From: Muribaculaceae bacterium
Lineage (GTDB): Bacteria; Bacteroidota; Bacteroidia; Bacteroidales; Muribaculaceae
Assembly (NCBI GenBank): GCA_022509205.1
Contig: JAFLTR010000005.1
Location: 1-61,145 of the forward strand
Length of the DNA: 61,145 bases
Reading direction: 5' to 3'
Made by a program: the position numbers and the translations under genes. Shown here piece after piece: positions 54,574 to 61,145 of the stretch (its first letter is position 1; each line of letters opens with the position of its first letter). The notes under the pieces were generated by a model that was not told the origin of the DNA, made no database searches, and worked only from the letters and a program-made list of their open reading frames with translations.

Positions 54574-57500
54574 TTTTTAATGTTAATTTTACAGCTTGCA
54601 TGCAGTTTACCTACCTTCACATCCACAATATATATTCCTTTGGGCACATCTCTGAAATTGATCAATTCATCGAATCTGTCGCTCTTCGGATATGTGAATT
54701 TTCTTACCACTGCACCATCCATACTATAGATATGTACAATAGCTTCCGAAGGATGCACAAGCTCCGCTTGGAAACTATACCCATCAGTGTGAAGTTTTGA
54801 ACCGGCATAAACATCCGTGATTCCGGCTGAGCCATCCCTCGTGTCGTCTCCGCCTGTATATGTAGATCCATCGAAATTCATATCGGTGGTCCCGTCAAGG
54901 AAGCGTTTTCCACTCGTCACAACACTGCCGTCTCTGTAATTCCATTGGGTATATACCCAGAATTTATTGGAACTATTGTTGTAGACATCTTTTGTAAACT
55001 GCTGGTAACGCATTTGGGTCGGTCCCATATTATGATCAATTCCGGAAGAATCTGTATATCCAAACACGAAGTAATACCCCTGTTGAATAAGCTGTTCATT
55101 GGTCAAAGAACTCATAGCTATCATTGTGCACGATGTGCCATCTCCCTTCCTGGTTAATGATGTGGGAATGACAGGAGCCGAGTAAACAGTCACAACAGGC
55201 GAAGTATAGGAATTGTTATACCAAACTGAATTTTGAGGTCCTTTGTTAGTCAAATCAAGTCCGAATGTGATATGATATGTCCCCATACCGGTTGTGATTG
55301 CTTCCGGTACGACTGTCAAGGATGTTCCAGACCCTGCATAATTTCCGTCTTGTGTCCAACTATACACCCAATCTATAGAACCGTTAGGAGTGTATCCTCC
55401 GGAGGCAGATGAAGGATAAGGACTAACAGTAAGCTCATCTCCGTTTCTCACATAAATGGAAGAAACCTCTATCCCTTCTGGTGCCTTTATTTCCGGCCAG
55501 ACATTGAAACTCCAGTTAATGGTTGTGGTGCTTCCTACTACACCATTCAAAGTGTTGCGGGCTACCAGCTGATAATTGTATGTTTCAACATTGCGAGTGT
55601 TATTTTGCACCGATACCTCATTGTTCTGGGCGCCGCTCACTGCTGAGCCGTTCAAACTCCATTCGTAGGTCCAGCCCCCTAAATCTCCGGTGTAGCCACC
55701 AGTCTGATTTGTCATCATCCTGACTATGGCACTATAGTCGTAATCTGTCACATCAAGCGGTTGCGCCTCGATAGCTCCTCTTGACCATGCATGGATTGTT
55801 ACCGGAATTGTTTCTTTAAACCATATATTGTCACCGTATGAATTGGTAACTGTGACTGTATAGGTCACAGTGTAATCATCATCGTTACTATAAGCCATAA
55901 TAACCGGATTCACTGCATTTGTAGACGCGTTCGGTGTGTCCCAAATATAAGTCCATCCCACCGGATTGCCACCTACTGTTGTAACTGCCATTTCCGCGCT
56001 CTCTCCGTAGTAGACATTAAACAGATCTGTAGACACAGAGGCTGCTGCCATTGGATAAACCATCACTTCGAACTGATAATTCTCTTGGTAAACCACTTCT
56101 CCATCCATGACATTGGTCAACGACAAAGTATATTGATCTTGACGAGGCCCTTCGCTGTTATTCTCGACAGATGTTTGCAGTGTGGCAGCATTAGCCCCGG
56201 ATATATTCACTCCGTTGAGTTGCCATTGGTATCTCCATCCTTGAGTGTAACCACCTTGAACATCAGCGCCTATAGTTATTACAGAACCGCTCATCACTAC
56301 AAGTTCCTCTTCGCCAAAACGAGCCGACGATGGAACGGGCCATACTGTGAACGTATGATTTATTGTATTTGTGTAAGGTGTTTCGATTCCATCCATTGTG
56401 TTGATGGTCTGTACTCTCACCGTCTGTGTTTCCTCCCGATTAGTGTTGTTGACAGCTGTGAAATTATAAATAGGTTCTGCACCTACATTAACGTTATCCA
56501 GCGTCCAGTTGAAAGTCCAGTTTTGTGGGTCACCTCCGGAATAATTGACTGTCATCTCAACATCGTTGCCACTAATGACATTAGTAGGATATTGTCCCGC
56601 AAAAGAAGAAACAGGTATGTCCCAAACCTGAATTTCAAAAGCATAATTTTCGTTGAACACCACATCCTCATTGCAAGTGTTCTTGACATTACATGTTAAC
56701 CCATACAAACCTTGTTCGGCCGCATTGAATGTGTAGGTAGAATTGGTTCCGACTACCGCGCCGTTATAGAGCCATTCGTAGGTCCAGTTATTTGTCACAC
56801 CACCCTGCACCGTCACAGTCATTGGCACCTGACTGCCAGTGTAGACAGTGGTTCGGTCAGCCGGTTTGTTGTATAATGCAGGCATCGGCCATACATTAAA
56901 ACTATGCGACAGGTTATTGATATAGGCAGATGGTATTCCTTCAGGAGTGTTGCTTACAGTCACAGTAACCGTGTTTAGGATACTTCCGTTAGCTCCGTCG
57001 TTTAAGGCCTCATAATTATAAGTTGATGAGGCTGTGCCTGCTGTTGTACCATTCAAGTTCCAATTGAACGACCAATTTTCGGGGTCACCACCGCTATAAT
57101 TCACCTCCATACCAATCTGCGTGCCACTGATCACATCCCGAGGATAAGTCTGCTCAAAACTTGATGTGGGTTGCTCATACACTGTCACCGTGAAATTGTA
57201 GGTCTCATTAAACTTGATAGAACTAAAAGAAGTGCCTTTATTAAAGGTGTTGGTTACATGCACGGTTACATTGTATGTGCCCGGCGTTGTTTCGGTAAAG
57301 CTGAACACGGAACCGCCGCTCGCCGGCTGATTATCGATTTCCCATTCAAATTCCCAATTATCGGAGACACCTCCCAGCATATTTACATTAATCTGACGGG
57401 TGCTTCCCGAGAACACTGAAAGATTTTCATCCGATTTGCTCGCCAAAGACGGCACAGGCCATACATTATACGTCTGACGCATCACGGGGCTGGTGTAAGG

Positions 57501-60500
57501 GGTCAGTATGTTTTCGGGGCTATTGGTGGCTGTCGCAGTGACACTTACTACGATACTGCCATTGGCATTGTCATTGCTATAGCTGAAATTATAGCTCTGT
57601 TCTGTGCCTGCATTCACACCATTAACTTGCCATTGATAGGTCCATTTGTCGGGATCGCCTTGGCTTGTAGCTATACTCATGGGCTGAGTTTCACCGCTCA
57701 TCATATCAGTTGGATAACTGTCGGAGAAATTAGCCGATGGAACGGGCAAGACAGTCACAGTGAAAGTATAGGGTGTTTGGGTATTAAACACATCCTTACC
57801 GTTACACATATTCTTCGGAGTGACTGTTATTGTATGCACTTGTGAACCGTTTGCCCCACTCACACCTCCGGTCATTGCTCCCGTGTAGGTGTAGGATGAG
57901 GAGTTGTTTTGAACCGACACTCCGTCGACACTCCATTCATACGACCATGCATTATCAACACCACCTTGCATTTCAATACTTAAGGGAATATTCTCTCCGT
58001 TGAATATTGATTTCAATTCATTAGTCTGGCTTACAAATTTGGGAGTAGGCCAGACTGTGAATGTCTGTCTGAGTGTCGTAGAGTAACCGTTATCAATGTT
58101 AAAAGGTTCGTTGGTCACCATAACCGAGATCGGCACCTCAATACTGCCGTTGGCATTAGTATTTACAGCATTATAAGTAAGTGTCTGATTGTCTTCGGAT
58201 TGCAGCTGATTATTTACAGTCCAAGAATAATTCCAGCTTGAGGCGTCGCCACCTTCCTTGTCAACCATAAGATTCACTTCATCTCCATTTATGAAATTTG
58301 TGTAACCTGAACCATCATATTCGGATGATGTCCAATTTATTGACTTGGCTAAAGGTGTCGGGTATACTGTTACTGTGTATGCATATGAAGCGCTTGTGTA
58401 TACACTTTCACCTCCATAATCATTCGTGGCCGTGACATTAATGGTGTATATCTTTGCTTCAGTTCCTAAGTTGGTAGGTGTGAAAGTGTAAGAGGGTTGG
58501 CTCGGTGCCCCGGTAACCTCAGTTCCTGACCAAGAATAGGTCCAACCATCTGATTTACCACCTCTTATTTGCAAATTTAAAGTAACCTCTGTCCCACTAA
58601 ATACAACCTTTTTATAAGTGTCAACAGGAAAGACTTCAGGTGTTGGCCATACAGTTATAGCCCGTTGTAAAGGAATTTCTACCGGAGCGTCTATCCCGGC
58701 CGGACGGTTCGTGGCGGTTACTTTTACAACTTTAATGATTTCGGGTCCGGTTATGTTAGTTTCGTTGAATGTATAGGTTGAGGAGTTATCTCCTACCGAT
58801 GAATTATCAATACTCCAGGAATAACTCCAGTTGGAGGAATCGCCTCTCTGGGTGGTAACCGTCAAGACCACATCAACATTACTTAAAACATTCGTATTGG
58901 AAGGGGTTGAGGATAAATTCGCTTCCGGTTTCGGCCATACTGTTACACTGAAATTGTAGGTCTGACCGTCATTATTCCATACTGATTCCACTCCATATTT
59001 ATTAGTGACGGTCAATTTAATATCATAGTTGATGGAGGAGGTCCCCTCATTGGTTGGGGTGAAGGTATATGAAGACTCAGTATTGGAACCCGTTACTCCG
59101 GTGCCCTCCCAAAGGTAGGTCCAGCCATTGGGATTTCCTCCCTCCACTTCAACTGACAATGTGACCGGAGTGCCACTGAATACAACATTGTTATATTCTT
59201 GTGGAGTAACCTGCGGTGTGGGCCAAACAGTAAATTGGTATTCTGAAAAGGCAGTTGCCGGATTAACTATATTTCCGGGGGTATTCGTAACTGTCACTTT
59301 TGCGGTCTGCTTTTTCCCCTGAGGCTCGTTAGTATTAGTAACGCCAAACTGATAATTTGCCGTTTCATTAGTAGACGTGCCATCCAATTCCCACTGATAT
59401 TTCCATGTGGACTGATTTGTCTGATCTCCACCTGTTGTATTGGCTGTTAAAGAAATCTGAGAGCCGTTAAGGAAGTTAGGATCGCTCGGTCCCTGAATTG
59501 AGACAATTATATTCTGATAGACGTCTATGTTGAATGTAATATTCTGTGTAAAAGGAGTAGCATCACCTATTTGATTGGTCACCTTACACACCACTTGTTG
59601 GTTAAGTTGATTTCCGGTTGGTGCGTTTCCACTCAGAGTGATAGAAGACTCGTTAGCGCTTCCTGAATTTGTGAGCCCTGCCGGCACTGTCCATTCGTAT
59701 TTCCATCCACCGGTATATCCGCCGGAGGGAACAACTGACAAATTTATCTCCTCTCCATTGAATATGGCAAATTGCGTTTTATTTTCTTGTGCCTGTACAG
59801 ATGCCGCCGGCCAGACTGTATATTGATATGAGGCAGTAACCGTACCGGGAGTCAAAATATTAGTCGGGTCGTTAGTGACTGTTAATTCTACGGTTTTCCC
59901 AACCTGGGTTTGACCCGCATTCTGAGTCGTGAAGGTGTAATCCTTACCGGTAGAGTTAGCCTCGGTTTCTGTGCTTGCATCCCATTGGTATTTCCAGTCT
60001 GCTCCGCTTCCTCCTGAGGGATTAGCTGTCAAGGTTATGCTCTCATTAGGAAGAAAATCGGTTCTCGTTTGGTTCGAGGTGATGGTTGCAGTTACCTCGG
60101 GATAAACATTCACTGTGAAGGTTTTATAACCGGACCAAACCTGGGTGCCTTGTATATAACTTTTTACATTACAGGTAACGGTCTGATTAAGGTTGCCGCT
60201 CGTAGTGGCAGTCCCTTTGGCGGTGAGGGAAGCTTGATTAACAGGGGATGTAGCCGTCAGTACTCCTTGTGGCAATGTCCACTCGTAGCTCCAGGTTGAA
60301 GTATATCCCGCACTTGGGGTCACTGACATCGTCAACTCCTGACCGTTATATATCCCTTGCGGCGTGGCAGGGTCTGAGGTCAAGGTCGGGACCGGCCACA
60401 CAGTGATCTGTTGTGAAAGACTTATGGTTTTTGTAAGCCCGTCGGTTGCTGTGTTAGTGGCCTCCACTGAGATCGTGTGTGAGGCCTGGCCATTGGAAGT

Positions 60501-61145
60501 GTTCTCACAATTATATGTGAATTGGGCATCATTACTAGTTTGCCGGTTGTTACCATCCACACTCCATACGTAAGACCAGCCGGAATCCAGGCCGCCTGAA
60601 GGGGTAACTGTGAACGTCACTTCCTCTCCACTCACATACTCAGTGCGGGTAAAGGAATTTAAATGTGCGGTAGGTTCAGTATACACATTAACTGTGAAAA
60701 CTACCGGTATAGTTTTCGATTCTCCATCCTCTCCTACAGTATTTGTAGCATAACAAGTCACTGTCTGATTTAACTTGTTGGCGCCTTGAGCATTACCTGT
60801 TAATGTTATTTGATTGGAATTCACGGCATTCCCTGTTAAGGCATCGCTGTTCCATTCCCATTTATAAGACCATCCGGCAGGATTTCCCTCCGACTGGTTA
60901 ACCTGTAACGTCACTTGATCACCATTAAAAATAGATTGAATACCTTTTTGAGCTACGGCGGTAGGCGATGAATAAACAACTACATTGGTAGACAACGTTT
61001 GGTTATACCAATTTTCCGAAGGCACATCCGGAGAAGTATTTTTGACGGCAACTGAAATTTGAAGATTATCATTTGCTGTGTTAGGCGTATAATTAAAAGA
61101 TGATCCGGTTGTGTTCCCCGGTGTCCATAAATACGACCAGCCGTT
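54570..61145 (-). CDS. Giant PKD/Ig-like repeat surface protein with T9SS C-terminal domain, 5' end outside the window
   Basis: At least 2191 aa are visible. The reading frame stays open to the window edge, so the GTG at 61025 is not the start: the 40 codons before it read NGWSYLW...NTSPDVPSENW, another repeat module. About 21 modules carry a GG-x-W-[ST]-Y-x-W core (for example NGWTYLW, DGWTYSW, DNWEFEW) with N and T rich loops, like PKD or Ig-like domains. The last 80 residues or so (VYSMDGAVVRKF, then DVPKGIYIVDVKVGK...KINIK) match the T9SS type A sorting signal. The protein would be exported to the surface by T9SS and may act as an adhesin or a long rod. It is upstream of and coupled to the barrel gene. 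Confidence 0.85.
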   Translation of the reverse strand, partial: NGWSYLWTPGNTTGSSFNYTPNTANDNLQISVAVKNTSPDVPSENWYNQTLSTNVVVYSSPTAVAQKGIQSIFNGDQVTLQVNQSEGNPAGWSYKWEWNSDALTGNAVNSNQITLTGNAQGANKLNQTVTCYATNTVGEDGESKTIPVVFTVNVYTEPTAHLNSFTRTEYVSGEEVTFTVTPSGGLDSGWSYVWSVDGNNRQTSNDAQFTYNCENTSNGQASHTISVEATNTATDGLTKTISLSQQITVWPVPTLTSDPATPQGIYNGQELTMSVTPSAGYTSTWSYEWTLPQGVLTATSPVNQASLTAKGTATTSGNLNQTVTCNVKSYIQGTQVWSGYKTFTVNVYPEVTATITSNQTRTDFLPNESITLTANPSGGSGADWKYQWDASTETEANSTGKDYTFTTQNAGQTQVGKTVELTVTNDPTNILTPGTVTASYQYTVWPAASVQAQENKTQFAIFNGEEINLSVVPSGGYTGGWKYEWTVPAGLTNSGSANESSITLSGNAPTGNQLNQQVVCKVTNQIGDATPFTQNITFNIDVYQNIIVSIQGPSDPNFLNGSQISLTANTTGGDQTNQSTWKYQWELDGTSTNETANYQFGVTNTNEPQGKKQTAKVTVTNTPGNIVNPATAFSEYQFTVWPTPQVTPQEYNNVVFSGTPVTLSVEVEGGNPNGWTYLWEGTGVTGSNTESSYTFTPTNEGTSSINYDIKLTVTNKYGVESVWNNDGQTYNFSVTVWPKPEANLSSTPSNTNVLSNVDVVLTVTTQRGDSSNWSYSWSIDNSSVGDNSSTYTFNETNITGPEIIKVVKVTATNRPAGIDAPVEIPLQRAITVWPTPEVFPVDTYKKVVFSGTEVTLNLQIRGGKSDGWTYSWSGTEVTGAPSQPSYTFTPTNLGTEAKIYTINVTATNDYGGESVYTSASYAYTVTVYPTPLAKSINWTSSEYDGSGYTNFINGDEVNLMVDKEGGDASSWNYSWTVNNQLQSEDNQTLTYNAVNTNANGSIEVPISVMVTNEPFNIDNGYSTTLRQTFTVWPTPKFVSQTNELKSIFNGENIPLSIEMQGGVDNAWSYEWSVDGVSVQNNSSSYTYTGAMTGGVSGANGSQVHTITVTPKNMCNGKDVFNTQTPYTFTVTVLPVPSANFSDSYPTDMMSGETQPMSIATSQGDPDKWTYQWQVNGVNAGTEQSYNFSYSNDNANGSIVVSVTATATNSPENILTPYTSPVMRQTYNVWPVPSLASKSDENLSVFSGSTRQINVNMLGGVSDNWEFEWEIDNQPASGGSVFSFTETTPGTYNVTVHVTNTFNKGTSFSSIKFNETYNFTVTVYEQPTSSFEQTYPRDVISGTQIGMEVNYSGGDPENWSFNWNLNGTTAGTASSTYNYEALNDGANGSILNTVTVTVSNTPEGIPSAYINNLSHSFNVWPMPALYNKPADRTTVYTGSQVPMTVTVQGGVTNNWTYEWLYNGAVVGTNSTYTFNAAEQGLYGLTCNVKNTCNEDVVFNENYAFEIQVWDIPVSSFAGQYPTNVISGNDVEMTVNYSGGDPQNWTFNWTLDNVNVGAEPIYNFTAVNNTNREETQTVRVQTINTMDGIETPYTNTINHTFTVWPVPSSARFGEEELVVMSGSVITIGADVQGGYTQGWRYQWQLNGVNISGANAATLQTSVENNSEGPRQDQYTLSLTNVMDGEVVYQENYQFEVMVYPMAAASVSTDLFNVYYGESAEMAVTTVGGNPVGWTYIWDTPNASTNAVNPVIMAYSNDDDYTVTYTVTVTNSYGDNIWFKETIPVTIHAWSRGAIEAQPLDVTDYDYSAIVRMMTNQTGGYTGDLGGWTYEWSLNGSAVSGAQNNEVSVQNNTRNVETYNYQLVARNTLNGVVGSTTTINWSFNVWPEIKAPEGIEVSSIYVRNGDELTVSPYPSSASGGYTPNGSIDWVYSWTQDGNYAGSGTSLTVVPEAITTGMGTYHITFGLDLTNKGPQNSVWYNNSYTSPVVTVYSAPVIPTSLTRKGDGTSCTMIAMSSLTNEQLIQQGYYFVFGYTDSSGIDHNMGPTQMRYQQFTKDVYNNSSNKFWVYTQWNYRDGSVVTSGKRFLDGTTDMNFDGSTYTGGDDTRDGSAGITDVYAGSKLHTDGYSFQAELVHPSEAIVHIYSMDGAVVRKFTYPKSDRFDELINFRDVPKGIYIVDVKVGKLHASCKINIKK
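55500..61145 (-). repeat. Array of about 21 alternating PKD/Ig-like modules
   Basis: Modules of roughly 85-95 residues alternate between two types. One ends in FTVWPxP (after a TNxPxxI...PY segment); the other ends in VTVYPxP (after a TN-x-Y-G-x-E-S-V type segment). The repeat is thus a two-domain unit of about 175-180 residues. The modules differ in sequence from one another, so this is an old rather than recent expansion. Boundaries are approximate. Confidence 0.75.

Noticed and set aside
61023..61025. GTG as the start of the giant protein
   Set aside because: The frame continues upstream to the window edge and encodes a further PKD-like module, so this GTG is internal.
40516..61145. Type VI secretion locus
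   Set aside because: Regulatory genes resemble T6SS control, but no TssB/C, Hcp, VgrG, TssJLM or ClpV gene is present in the window.
1..61145. CRISPR array or insertion sequence
   Set aside because: No regularly spaced short direct repeats, transposase or terminal inverted repeats were found. The repeated DNA is confined to the pilin genes and the PKD module array.

Overview
The window looks like chromosomal DNA of a gut-type Bacteroidales bacterium, most likely Muribaculaceae (family-level placement is inference). Evidence: a SusCDEF outer-membrane glycan-uptake operon, Mfa/Fim-type lipoprotein pilins, Bacteroidetes-type -7 boxes (TAnnTTTG), a type A type IX secretion (T9SS) sorting domain, and Bacteroidales neighbourhoods such as recF - DUF721 - thioesterase.

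Region 1 (1-8969, + strand) is a fimbrial locus: a 5'-truncated pilin fragment, three full Mfa1-like pilin lipoproteins in tandem, an Mfa2/FimB-type anchor and one further fimbrial lipoprotein. The array shows tandem duplication, a mosaic gene and a short identical block between paralogues. Region 2 (9144-18562) is housekeeping: tRNA-Tyr (- strand), then upp, recF, a DUF721/DciA-like gene, a thioesterase, a TPR-like gene, ribH, a RelA/SpoT enzyme, a PgpH-like c-di-AMP phosphodiesterase and a DUF4919 protein. Region 3 (18620-28512, - strand) holds a SlyD-like isomerase, asnB and susCDEF without glycoside hydrolases. Region 4 (28757-40282) has a DUF115-like protein, a YqhD-type alcohol dehydrogenase, a C1 aminopeptidase, aroB, a HAD phosphatase, an AsmA-like protein, an M15-like DUF5715 protein, a TlpA-like lipoprotein, an OmpA-family lipoprotein and CorA.

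Region 5 (40516 to the right edge, - strand) is the most unusual part. It is one tightly packed run of at least 12 genes, in transcription order: a giant surface protein with about 21 PKD/Ig-like modules and a T9SS-type C-terminus (its 5' end lies outside the window), an outer-membrane beta-barrel, a zinc-ribbon membrane protein, a small periplasmic protein, a periplasmic SH3/vWA protein, a MacB/LolCDE-type ABC ATPase and permease, a Ser/Thr kinase, a membrane-anchored PP2C phosphatase, an FHA membrane protein, an FHA-FHA-membrane-trypsin-like protease fusion, and a periplasmic protein with SH3-like repeats. The kinase/PP2C/FHA/ABC set resembles the threonine-phosphorylation pathway (PpkA/PppA/Fha/TagST) that controls type VI secretion in Pseudomonas, but no T6SS structural gene is present. 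The operon instead encodes a giant surface protein and an outer-membrane barrel. I propose it is an envelope-spanning phospho-signalling system that controls display or processing of the giant protein. This is inference and, as far as I can tell without a search, not a named system.
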